Shown piece after piece: positions 1 to 5,236 of a stretch of DNA of 5,236 nucleotides. The translations under genes and the position numbers were made by a program. Positions within the stretch are counted from its first letter, which is position 1. Every line of letters starts with the position of its first letter. Source of the DNA: Hyphomicrobiaceae bacterium UBA4118 (GTDB lineage: Bacteria > Pseudomonadota > Alphaproteobacteria > Rhizobiales > Methyloligellaceae); contig DFXC01000160.1 of assembly GCA_002383105.1 (NCBI GenBank), positions 11,564 to 16,799 on the forward strand, read 5' to 3'. The notes beneath the pieces are model-generated. The model did no database searches. It was not told the origin of the DNA and was given only the letters and a program-made list of their open reading frames with translations.

Positions 1-809
1 TTGCCGGAGAAGGCGCCGCCGCCATGGGGCGCTGCGCCGCCATAGGTATCGACGATGATCTTTCTTCCGGTGACGCCCGCATCGCCGTCGGGGCCGCCGA
101 TGACGAAGCGCCCCGTGGGATTGACGTAGAATTTGGTATCGCGGCTGATCCAGCCCTGCGGCAGCACCTCGTCGGCGAAGCTCCGCACGATCTCCTTGAC
201 GCGCTGCTGGCTCACATCCTCGCCATGCTGGGTGGAGACGACGATCACTTCGGCGCGCACCGGCTTGCCGTCCTCATATGCCAAGGTCACCTGACTCTTG
301 GCGTCGGGACCAAGCTCGGGGGTGCGGCCGGTATGCCGCGCCTTCGCCATCTCGTGCAGGATGCGGTGGGCATAGAAGATCGGCGCCGGCATGAGCGGCT
401 CGGTCTCGCGGCAGGCAAAGCCGAACATGATGCCCTGATCGCCGGCGCCCTCTTCCTTCTTGGCATCTATGTCGGCATCGACGCCGCGGGCGATGTCGGC
501 GGATTGCTCGTGCACATAATATTGGAACTCGGCGGTCTTCCAGTGGAAGCCCTTCTGCTCGTAACCGATCTCGCGCACGGCGCGCCGCGCCGCTTCCTCG
601 ATGAGCTCCGGCGTCACGCTCTCCGGCCCGCGCACCTCGCCCGCCATAACGATGCGGTTGGTGGTGACCAGGGTCTCGATGGCGACCCGCGAATAGGGAT
701 CGGCGGCGAGATAGAGATCGACCACCGCGTCGGAGATGCGATCGCACACCTTGTCGGGATGACCCTCCGACACCGATTCACTGGTGAAGACGTAATTTGC
801 CCGGGACAC
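1..809 (-). CDS. metK: S-adenosylmethionine synthetase (methionine adenosyltransferase), 3' end cut off by window edge
   Basis: MetK is a cytosolic enzyme that makes S-adenosylmethionine from methionine and ATP, releasing phosphate and pyrophosphate; it supplies the methyl donor for most methylation in the cell. My reverse-strand translation gives 269 complete codons of a family usually about 380-400 residues long. Visible signatures are GHPDKVCD (16-23, with the active-site His17), the ATP-binding motif [10 protein letters not shown] (121-130), the glycine-rich stretch [19 protein letters not shown] (232-250) and the start of the phosphate-binding HGGGAFSG motif (262-269), where the window ends. 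The start is taken as GTG, with AGGGGGTG just upstream (bases 815-822); the protein then begins [20 protein letters not shown], as expected for the family N-terminus. No in-frame ATG lies nearby. The gene follows the XRE regulator by 106 bases with no clear terminator between them, so partial co-transcription is possible. The identification is very secure. Confidence 0.97.
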   Translation of the reverse strand, partial: MSRANYVFTSESVSEGHPDKVCDRISDAVVDLYLAADPYSRVAIETLVTTNRIVMAGEVRGPESVTPELIEEAARRAVREIGYEQKGFHWKTAEFQYYVHEQSADIARGVDADIDAKKEEGAGDQGIMFGFACRETEPLMPAPIFYAHRILHEMAKARHTGRTPELGPDAKSQVTLAYEDGKPVRAEVIVVSTQHGEDVSQQRVKEIVRSFADEVLPQGWISRDTKFYVNPTGRFVIGGPDGDAGVTGRKIIVDTYGGAAPHGGGAFSG

Positions 810-814
810 TTGAG

Positions 815-822
815 CACCCCCT
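815..822 (-). promoter_or_regulatory. Ribosome binding site of metK
   Basis: On the minus strand the bases read AGGGGGTG. Its AGGGGG core ends 7 bases before the GTG start codon, which is a good Shine-Dalgarno position. It supports the GTG as the real metK start. A nearby GTG that overlaps this element is in a different frame. Confidence 0.7.
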
Positions 823-840
823 GTAACAACGGAAGGCCGA

Positions 841-857
841 GCGGCCGAGGAGGCCGC
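841..857 (-). repeat. Perfect 6-bp inverted repeat in metK leader
   Basis: The arms GCGGCC and GGCCGC flank a 5-base loop that reads TCCTC on the transcribed strand. It sits 19 bases upstream of the metK ribosome binding site. An overlapping GGCC-GAGC-GGCC dyad (835-846) shares one arm, so the two hairpins would exclude each other. In GC-rich DNA such short dyads arise readily by chance, so a regulatory role is unproven. Confidence 0.35.
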
Positions 858-915
858 GGGCGGTTCTCGCAAACCATGGGGCCGGCGGTCAAGCCCGCCT
901 GTCCATCGCTTGGAA

Positions 916-1335
916 TTAGGGAGCCCCCGTGCCGGCGCTCAAGGCCCGCACCAGATCGACGACGCTCTTGCGCACCTTTGCGCTGCCGATCTTTACGAAG
1001 GCGCGGTTCAGCTCGAGCCCTTCACGGCTATTCAGAAATTCGAGGATGAAGGCTTCGGAATCGGGCTCGGCCATTCCCGCCCGAGCGGGGCTTCCGTCGC
1101 CGCTATGCGGAGCCTCCTCGAAAAAAAATTGAACGGGGACGTCGAGGATCTTCGAGATCTGGAACAGCCGGCTCGCGCCGATGCGGTTCACGCCCTTCTC
1201 ATATTTCTGCACCTGCTGAAATGTGAGTCCCATGCTATCGCCGAGACGCTCCTGGCTCATGCCAAGTAACATTCGGCGCAATCGCACCCGGCTTCCGACA
1301 TGCGTGTCAACGGGGTTAGGCTTCTTGCCTGCCAT
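916..1335 (-). CDS. XRE-family helix-turn-helix regulator, PraR/PhrR-like
   Basis: This 139-residue cytosolic protein is probably a DNA-binding transcription regulator. The Cro/C1-type HTH spans about residues 14-70; the recognition-helix region reads [18 protein letters not shown] (35-52), and [20 protein letters not shown] (53-72) completes the domain. The tail (73-139) is charged, with a conserved-looking [14 protein letters not shown] segment. Size, sequence style and position between lnt and metK match the rhizobial PraR/PhrR group: PhrR is a low-pH-inducible regulator next to actA, an lnt homologue, in Sinorhizobium, and PraR controls adhesion and quorum-sensing genes in Rhizobium. That assignment is from memory and synteny, not a search. 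I chose the ATG giving [10 protein letters not shown]; an in-frame TTG 30 bases upstream (1365) lacks a ribosome binding site. The site at the ATG is itself weak (GAGCGAGCGA). A T8 run encodes Phe70-72. A sigma70-like promoter lies upstream. Confidence 0.9.
   Translation of the reverse strand: MAGKKPNPVDTHVGSRVRLRRMLLGMSQERLGDSMGLTFQQVQKYEKGVNRIGASRLFQISKILDVPVQFFFEEAPHSGDGSPARAGMAEPDSEAFILEFLNSREGLELNRAFVKIGSAKVRKSVVDLVRALSAGTGAP
1121..1128 (-). repeat. T8 homopolymer inside the XRE regulator gene
   Basis: Eight consecutive A on the plus strand (eight T on the coding strand) encode part of Phe-Phe-Phe at residues 70-72, at the end of the DNA-binding domain. The codons are TTT TTT TTC, where GC-rich neighbours would usually prefer TTC. 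One extra T leads to a stop after a 77-residue product; one fewer T gives a 100-residue product. Both would keep the HTH and lose the normal C-terminal tail. Confidence 0.6.
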
Positions 1336-1400
1336 TCGCTCGCTCGTATTAATGATGAGGTTCAAAAAGAAAAAGTTGGCTCATATTCTTAATTGAAAAT

Positions 1401-1430
1401 GCTCCCCTTCGCGAATGGTCATAGGGGCGC
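1401..1430. promoter_or_regulatory. Candidate operator: interrupted inverted repeat over the -10 and start site
   Basis: The arms GCTCCCCT (1401-1408) and AGGGGCGC (1423-1430) are inverted repeats matching at 7 of 8 positions, with centres 22 bases apart, about two helical turns. Between them, TTCGCGAA (1408-1415) is a perfect 8-base palindrome lying on the predicted transcription start. The right arm meets the -10 box. The layout would suit repression, for example self-regulation by the HTH protein encoded just downstream, but no binding motif is known to me that confirms it. Confidence 0.35.
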
Positions 1431-1446
1431 GGTTTAGCCTCGTCAA
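1418..1446 (-). promoter_or_regulatory. Predicted sigma70-type promoter of the XRE regulator
   Basis: The minus strand reads TTGACG (bases 1441-1446), then exactly 17 bases, then TATGAC (1418-1423). The -35 box matches the consensus TTGACA at 5 of 6 positions and the -10 box matches TATAAT at 4 of 6. Transcription would begin near base 1411, about 75 bases before the ATG at 1335. Location, strand and spacing all fit, which separates this gene from the lnt operon. No start site has been measured. Confidence 0.6.
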
Positions 1447-1479
1447 GCACGCAGGAGCCGCAGCCCAAATTTGCATCAT

Positions 1480-3225
1480 TCATCTTAACGGGTGCGGCCG
1501 AAATGGTTGCACGCGGCAGGCGAGCCAGCATGCAAATGCGAGCGCGAGCACCGAGATTTCGAGAATAGTTCCGAACTGCACGAAGAGAGTCGGCGGGCCC
1601 GCTTTGGGCAGGGCCGCATCGATGACGCCTTTCTCGCCGAGACCGATCTCGGCGAGAATTCGCCCATAAGGATCGATCACCGCCGAGATTCCGGTATTGG
1701 CGGCGCGGGCCACCGGCAGGCCCTGCTCCACGGCGCGGACCTGGGCCTGGTGGAAATGCTGGTGGGGGCCGGCGCTCGAGCCGAACCAAGCGTCGTTGGT
1801 GATGTTGAGGAGCCAGCCCGGCCTTGCCGCGGCCTCGGTCACGTCGTCGGGGAAGATGATCTCATAGCAGATGAGGGGGCTGGCCGGCGGCGCGCCGGGA
1901 ATTTGCAAGACGCGCGGCCCGGTTCCGGCGGTGAATCCGCCGCGCACCCCGGTCAGCTGCATCAGCCCAAGACTTTCGAGGAAGTCCTGGAAGGGGAGAT
2001 ACTCGCCGAACGGGACGAGGTGGATCTTGTCGTAGCCGGAGAGCACGCGGCCCGTATCGTCGATCACGAGCAGACTGTTATAAATACGGGTGGTGACGAG
2101 CTCGCCTTGCGCGTCCCGTTCCTCGATGAGCCGCGCCGAGCCCGCCAAGAGCGAGGTCCCCGTGGGCAGCGCCTCGCCGATAGCGAGAAGGGCGTCGGAA
2201 GATTCGTCGAGGAGAAAGGGCACCGCCGTCTCGGGCCAGATGACGAGCGTGATGCCGTTGAGGCCTGAGGGGCCCGACTTGGTGAGATCGAGATAGTCGT
2301 TGAAGATCTCGGCGCTGTTCTCCGGGCGCCACTTGTTGGCCTGGTCGATATCGGCCTGGACGATGCGCAGCCGAACACCGGTGCTGCCGCTATCGGCCTT
2401 GGCCAGCCGCCGCTCGCCCCAGAGAGCCCCAAGTCCGAGCAGAACGAGGAGGATTGAGGCGAGAGCCAAGGCCCCTGTGCCTCCGGCCAGGTTTGAGCCC
2501 AAGGGTGCCGAGATGGCGGCGGGGCTTGCGAAGACAAGGACAGCGATGAGGCTCAGGGCATAGACGCCGAACAGGGCAGCGAGCTGCATCATGGGCCCGT
2601 TGCCGAGCAGCCCATAGCCAACCAGGTTCCACGGGAGCCCGGTGAGCACATGGCCGCGGGCGAACTCGGCAAGCCCAAAGGCGATGGCCAGAGCGAAGAC
2701 GCGGCCTATTCCCGGCAACCATAGAAGCATGGCAAGGGCGCAGGCGGCCGCAAAGAAGAGGGCCATTCCTCCAGGCAGGGCCGTCATGGCGAAGGGGATG
2801 ATCCAGCCGTGGCGCCAGGGCTCCACCAGGAAGGCCTCGGCAATCCAGTAGAGGCCGGCAAGGAAGTAGCCGAAGCCGAACCAGAACCCGATGAGGCTCG
2901 CGCATTTCAGCCTCGGGGCGAGGCTTGAGTGACCCGCATGGCAGCCGTCGAGCAGCCAGACGAGCCCGCCGAAGGTGAGGAACAGAACGGGCCAGGCATG
3001 CACCGGAGCGAAGGCGAGCACGGAGAGGACGCCGAGAAGCACGGTAAAGACGGCCCGGCGGGTGCCTCTGAGGCCGGCCACCCGTGTCGCGGCACGATCC
3101 AAGTGGACAACGACTTGGGTTAGCGCACCGGTCGCGCCCCGACCTTTCTGGGGGGATGAGGTGTCGCGCCGAAGACTTGGACGAGGACTTGGGCGCGTAC
3201 TTGGGCGAGGGGGCTTCACGTTCAT
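1480..3225 (-). CDS. lnt: Apolipoprotein N-acyltransferase
   Basis: Lnt is an inner-membrane enzyme that adds a third acyl chain, taken from phospholipid, to the N-terminal cysteine of lipoproteins, the last step of lipoprotein maturation. The 581-residue reading has hydrophobic segments near 58-95, 108-132, 141-188, 212-239 and 250-270, then a periplasmic nitrilase-like domain (about 285-540) and a final membrane helix (about 548-571). The catalytic residues are visible: Glu332 in VIWPETAVPF, Lys400 in YDKIHLVPFGEYLP and Cys453 in LICYEIIFPD. Lnt proteins are commonly 500-540 residues, so the start is uncertain. The ATG at 3225 has GAGG only 2-3 bases upstream, whereas the GTG two codons later (3219) has it at 8 bases; TTG at 3102 and GTG at 3081 would remove the Pro/Arg/Ser-rich N-terminus. 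The gene lies 43 bases after the CorC-like gene, probably in the same operon. Rhizobial homologues include ActA, linked to acid tolerance. Confidence 0.95.
   Translation of the reverse strand: MNVKPPRPSTRPSPRPSLRRDTSSPQKGRGATGALTQVVVHLDRAATRVAGLRGTRRAVFTVLLGVLSVLAFAPVHAWPVLFLTFGGLVWLLDGCHAGHSSLAPRLKCASLIGFWFGFGYFLAGLYWIAEAFLVEPWRHGWIIPFAMTALPGGMALFFAAACALAMLLWLPGIGRVFALAIAFGLAEFARGHVLTGLPWNLVGYGLLGNGPMMQLAALFGVYALSLIAVLVFASPAAISAPLGSNLAGGTGALALASILLVLLGLGALWGERRLAKADSGSTGVRLRIVQADIDQANKWRPENSAEIFNDYLDLTKSGPSGLNGITLVIWPETAVPFLLDESSDALLAIGEALPTGTSLLAGSARLIEERDAQGELVTTRIYNSLLVIDDTGRVLSGYDKIHLVPFGEYLPFQDFLESLGLMQLTGVRGGFTAGTGPRVLQIPGAPPASPLICYEIIFPDDVTEAAARPGWLLNITNDAWFGSSAGPHQHFHQAQVRAVEQGLPVARAANTGISAVIDPYGRILAEIGLGEKGVIDAALPKAGPPTLFVQFGTILEISVLALAFACWLACRVQPFRPHPLR
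3169..3204. repeat. Three imperfect 12-bp tandem repeats at the 5' end of lnt
   Basis: On the plus strand the units are CCGAAGACTTGG, ACGAGGACTTGG and GCGCGTACTTGG, all ending in ACTTGG. Read on the minus strand in the lnt frame, they encode the Pro-Ser/Arg-rich stretch PSTRPSPRPSLR (residues 8-19 of the long form). The unit is a multiple of three, so copy-number change would keep the frame. Another ACTTGG lies at 3113-3118. Confidence 0.6.
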
Positions 3226-3268
3226 GACCTCGTGCCCTCGCTGCAAACGGGCCGATCGGCGGGCGACT

Positions 3269-4234
3269 TTATGCGCTCTCGGGCTTTTCGCCGTCCGGCG
3301 CCGGAGGGGTGTGGATGCGGAGCTTCTTGATCCGGCGCGGATCGGCCTCGAGCACCTCGAACTCGATGCCGCTCGGATGACGCACGAGCTCTCCCCTGGC
3401 GGGGATGCGGCCGGCGATGGAGAAGACGAGGCCGCCGAGCGTGTCGATGTCTTCCTCCTGCTCGCCGGAGACGAGCTCGAGGGCGAGATGCTTCTCCAGA
3501 TCTTCGATCGGCGTGCGCGCGTCGGCGACAAGTCCCAGGCGGGGATCGGACCTGATCAGCGGCTCGTCCTCGACGTCGTGCTCGTCGGCGATCTCGCCCA
3601 CCACCTCCTCCACCAGATCCTCGATGGAGACGAGGCCGTCGGTGCCGCCATATTCGTCGACGACAAGGGCGAGATGGAGCCTCGTCGTCTGCATCTTGAG
3701 CAGGAGATCGAGCACCGACATCGAGTCCGGCACGTAAAGGATCTCGCGGGTGATGTTGATGGAGGCGACGGTGCGCTTGAGATCGACCTTGCCGAGGTCG
3801 AGGCTTCCGTTACCGCCGGCCTCCGCCTCTGTGGTGATCCACGACATCAGGTCGCGGATATGCACCATGCCGCGCGGATCGTCGAGCGTCTGGCGATAGA
3901 CCGGCACCCGCGAATGCTCAGCCTGGCGGAACACGCGCATCAGCTCATCGACGGTGACGGTATCGTCGACCGCGATGATATCGGCGCGCGGCACCATGAC
4001 GTCCTCGACGGTGAGCGTGCCGAAGCGCAGGATACGGCGCAGCATGGTGCGCTCCTGCCCGCTCAAGGCATCGCTCTTGCTGCGGGCGAGAGCGTCCTCG
4101 ATCAGCACCCGCAAATCGGGCTCCTCGCCGAGGCCGAAGGTCGCAAGCAAACGCTCGAACCAGGAAACCTCCTCGTCGGCCGGCCGCGCCTCCTCAGGGT
4201 CTGCTTCGTTCTCGGCGATGGGGGCGTTGCTCAT
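3269..4234 (-). CDS. CorC/HlyC-family CBS-domain protein (hemolysin/TlyC-type annotation)
   Basis: This 321-residue protein belongs to the CorC/HlyC family. Members are often annotated as hemolysin or magnesium/cobalt efflux protein; the exact role is unsettled, and the short form without the DUF21 membrane domain, as here, is thought to be cytosolic or membrane-associated. An acidic N-terminus (1-40) precedes two CBS domains, about 77-135 ([18 protein letters not shown]) and 155-215 ([20 protein letters not shown]). A C-terminal CorC/HlyC-associated domain spans about 228-310 ([19 protein letters not shown]). CBS pairs typically bind adenine nucleotides. The start is firm: GGAGG lies 7 bases before the ATG. 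The ATG overlaps the ybeY stop (ATGA), implying translational coupling, and lnt follows by 43 bases. E. coli has the same neighbours (ybeZ-ybeY-ybeX-lnt), where ybeX is the equivalent and has been linked to ribosome metabolism. Confidence 0.93.
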   Translation of the reverse strand: MSNAPIAENEADPEEARPADEEVSWFERLLATFGLGEEPDLRVLIEDALARSKSDALSGQERTMLRRILRFGTLTVEDVMVPRADIIAVDDTVTVDELMRVFRQAEHSRVPVYRQTLDDPRGMVHIRDLMSWITTEAEAGGNGSLDLGKVDLKRTVASINITREILYVPDSMSVLDLLLKMQTTRLHLALVVDEYGGTDGLVSIEDLVEEVVGEIADEHDVEDEPLIRSDPRLGLVADARTPIEDLEKHLALELVSGEQEEDIDTLGGLVFSIAGRIPARGELVRHPSGIEFEVLEADPRRIKKLRIHTPPAPDGEKPESA

Positions 4235-4776
4235 GGTGACACCTCCGCGGCGCGCGCCTCTCGCTCCGCATAGGGATCGGCGATACCGAGAGAGGCGAGC
4301 GCCGTCCTTTCGAGATCTTCCATCTGCTCCGCCTCCTCGTCCTTCTCGTGATCGAAGCCGAGGAGATGCAGCACGCCGTGGACGACGAGATGAGAGACGT
4401 GGTCGGCGAGAACGAGGCGTTCGTCGCGCGCTTCCTTGTGCGTGGTCTCATAGGCGAGCACGACGTCCCCGATGAGCCCGGCCTCGCTCACCGCGTCGCT
4501 CGCGGGGAAGGACAGCACGTTGGTCGGCGCATCCTTGCCGCGCCAGGTGCGGTTCAGCGCTCGCATCTCTTCATCGTCAGTGAGAACGATGGTGACCGCA
4601 TAGGTCCCTTGCCGGGCGGGGGGAGCGGCGGTGAAGGCGGCGCGCGCCGCCCGCTCAAGCATGGCGGCGGTCACCCCAGCCTGTCGCCAAGCCGCTCCAT
4701 GGCGGACGACATCGGCCTCGAGCCTCAAGCCAGAGGAACGTGCGGCACTCTTGCGACTAGGGCCACCGTCAGCCAT
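4231..4776 (-). CDS. ybeY: Endoribonuclease YbeY (rRNA maturation factor)
   Basis: YbeY is a zinc-dependent cytosolic RNase involved in 16S rRNA 3'-end maturation and ribosome quality control. The 181-residue reading carries the metal site [11 protein letters not shown], with His133, His137 and His143 as the three zinc ligands. It also has the family motif [18 protein letters not shown] (74-91) and GDVVLA (103-108). I chose the ATG at 4776, preceded by GGTGAG at 5 bases; it lies 8 bases inside the end of phoH (shared ATGGCTGA). Upstream in-frame starts, including ATG at 4812 and GTG at 4785, would lengthen the overlap with phoH and add residues outside the conserved domain. Even so, the first 20 or so residues are poorly conserved in style and the N-terminus remains a little uncertain. 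The stop overlaps the next gene by 4 bases. The pairing with phoH is very widespread in bacteria. Confidence 0.95.
   Translation of the reverse strand: MADGGPSRKSAARSSGLRLEADVVRHGAAWRQAGVTAAMLERAARAAFTAAPPARQGTYAVTIVLTDDEEMRALNRTWRGKDAPTNVLSFPASDAVSEAGLIGDVVLAYETTHKEARDERLVLADHVSHLVVHGVLHLLGFDHEKDEEAEQMEDLERTALASLGIADPYAEREARAAEVSP
4238..4246 (-). promoter_or_regulatory. Ribosome binding site of the CorC-like gene
   Basis: The minus strand reads GGAGGTGTC starting just inside the end of ybeY; GGAGG lies 7 bases before the ATG at 4234. It is the strongest Shine-Dalgarno match in the operon and fixes the start of this gene, although it is contained in the coding sequence of ybeY. Confidence 0.7.
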
Positions 4777-5236
4777 GGCGCTCACCGCGCAGCGGAGCGG
4801 ATTCATAGGCATCGACGATCTTGCCCACCAGCTCGCGGCGGACGACGTCGGCCCTGGTGAAGGCGATGTGGTCGATCTCCTCGATGCCCTGCAAGATGCT
4901 GATCGCCTCGACCAGGCCTGAGTCCTTGCCGGGAGGCAGGTCGACCTGGGTCGGGTCGCCGGTGACGATCATCTTGCTCTCTTCGCCGAGTCGCGTCAGG
5001 AACATCTTGATCTGGATCGGCGTGCAGTTCTGTGCCTCATCGAGAATGATGATGGCGTGCGAGAGGGTGCGGCCGCGCATGAAGGCGAGCGGCGCAATCT
5101 CGATCACGCCGGTGGCGAGCCCGCGCTCGACCCGCTCAGGCGGCAGCACGTCGTAGAGGGCATCGTAAAGCGGCCGCAAATAGGGATCGACCTTCTCACG
5201 CATGTCGCCGGGAAGGAAGCCGAGCCGCTCGCCGGC
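4769..5236 (-). CDS. PhoH-family ATPase (YbeZ-type), 5' end outside the window
   Basis: This is the C-terminal 155 residues of a PhoH-like P-loop ATPase, a cytosolic protein usually about 320-350 residues long. The frame is open to the right edge, so the start and the Walker A motif lie outside the window. Visible landmarks are [20 protein letters not shown] (1-20 of the visible part), the Walker B region IIILDEAQN (62-70) and [10 protein letters not shown] (92-101), all typical of the PhoH/YbeZ group. In other bacteria YbeZ interacts with the endoribonuclease YbeY and is thought to act as an RNA helicase or ATPase partner in rRNA processing; here the two genes overlap by 8 bases, which fits joint production. 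The gene symbol phoH or ybeZ is used for this family, but orthology to E. coli PhoH itself (a phosphate-starvation gene) is not implied. Confidence 0.95.
   Translation of the reverse strand, partial: AGERLGFLPGDMREKVDPYLRPLYDALYDVLPPERVERGLATGVIEIAPLAFMRGRTLSHAIIILDEAQNCTPIQIKMFLTRLGEESKMIVTGDPTQVDLPPGKDSGLVEAISILQGIEEIDHIAFTRADVVRRELVGKIVDAYESAPLRGERHG

Larger units (their letters stand above)
810..915 (-). other. metK leader / intergenic region with small GC-rich inverted repeats
   Basis: This 106-base gap lies between the stop codon of the XRE regulator and metK. In transcript order it contains three possible stem-loops: GGCGG/CCGCC (bases 884-899), GGTT/AACC (862-875) and GCGGCC/GGCCGC with loop TCCTC (841-857). 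The metK ribosome binding site follows. None has a run of T after it, so none looks like an intrinsic terminator. A TTGACC hexamer (887-892) could be a -35 box, but the sequence 17 bases downstream (CGAGAA) is a poor -10. I do not recognise a known SAM riboswitch class here. How metK is driven (own promoter or read-through) is not settled by the sequence. Confidence 0.4.
1336..1479 (-). other. Intergenic region between lnt and the XRE regulator
   Basis: This 144-base gap is clearly richer in A and T than the surrounding genes. In transcript order it holds the end of the lnt transcript with no clear intrinsic terminator, a sigma70-like promoter (1418-1446), dyad symmetry around the predicted transcription start (1401-1430) and a pyrimidine-rich T5-C-T5 stretch (1364-1374). 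The predicted 5' leader of the regulator is roughly 75 bases long. I see no small ORF or RNA gene that I can support. Confidence 0.6.

Noticed and set aside
810..915. Known SAM riboswitch upstream of metK
   Set aside because: By eye the conserved core sequences of SAM-II, SAM-V or SAM/SAH classes are not evident. A covariance-model search could overturn this.
24..1049. 341-residue open frame on the plus strand
   Set aside because: It lies opposite metK and the end of the XRE gene and has no recognisable domain; it is a shadow of metK codon bias.
1336..1365. In-frame TTG start for the regulator 30 bases upstream of the chosen ATG
   Set aside because: It has no ribosome binding site and would add residues not typical of the family, whose members as I recall begin close to MAGKKPNP.
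1355..1376. T-rich stretch as an intrinsic terminator for lnt
   Set aside because: No stable GC-rich hairpin stands immediately before the T runs, and the stretch is downstream of the predicted promoter of the next gene.
1492..2268. 258-residue open frame on the plus strand
   Set aside because: It is antisense to the catalytic domain of lnt, and the minus-strand reading carries the catalytic Glu, Lys and Cys motifs.
3226..3531. Upstream extension of the lnt frame to a 683-residue protein
   Set aside because: The extra part runs through the CorC-like gene in another frame and encodes low-complexity Ser/Arg-rich sequence, so it is out-of-frame read-through.
2975..4273. 432-residue open frame on the plus strand, opposite the CorC-like gene
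   Set aside because: It is antisense to a gene with clear family motifs and a good ribosome binding site. The predicted protein resembles no family I know. Long antisense open frames are common in GC-rich DNA.
1..5236. Mobile elements, CRISPR arrays, tRNA/rRNA genes or phage genes
   Set aside because: No spaced direct repeats, transposase or integrase motifs, terminal inverted repeats or RNA gene signatures were seen. The content is conserved chromosomal housekeeping on one strand.

Overview
The window is a compact, GC-rich chromosomal block from an alphaproteobacterium, most likely of the order Hyphomicrobiales (Rhizobiales). The gene order phoH - ybeY - corC-type - lnt - XRE regulator - metK, all on the minus strand, is the arrangement I recall from that order. 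The regulator looks like the PraR/PhrR type known from rhizobia. I cannot name a genus from sequence alone.

Read in the direction of transcription (right to left), the window opens inside phoH, of which only the last 155 codons are present. phoH overlaps ybeY by 8 bases (ATGGCTGA), and ybeY overlaps the CorC/HlyC-like CBS-domain gene by 4 bases (ATGA). After a 43-base gap comes lnt, the apolipoprotein N-acyltransferase, with its Glu-Lys-Cys catalytic residues visible. These four look like one translationally coupled operon covering RNA maturation (PhoH, YbeY) and the cell envelope (CorC-like protein, Lnt).

lnt is followed by a 144-base non-coding gap. It holds a good sigma70-type promoter (TTGACG, 17 bases, TATGAC) and nearby dyad symmetry, and it drives a 139-residue helix-turn-helix regulator. 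After another 106 bases, with several small GC-rich inverted repeats and a clear ribosome binding site, metK (S-adenosylmethionine synthetase) starts at a GTG. It runs off the left edge with 269 codons visible.

The content is essentially conserved housekeeping. I found no mobile element, CRISPR array, tRNA or rRNA, and no convincing new multi-gene system. The points most worth a second look are the promoter/operator region of the regulator, an eight-T homopolymer just after its DNA-binding domain whose slippage would give truncated proteins in either shifted frame, the repeat-bearing Pro/Arg/Ser-rich N-terminal extension of Lnt, and the structured metK leader.
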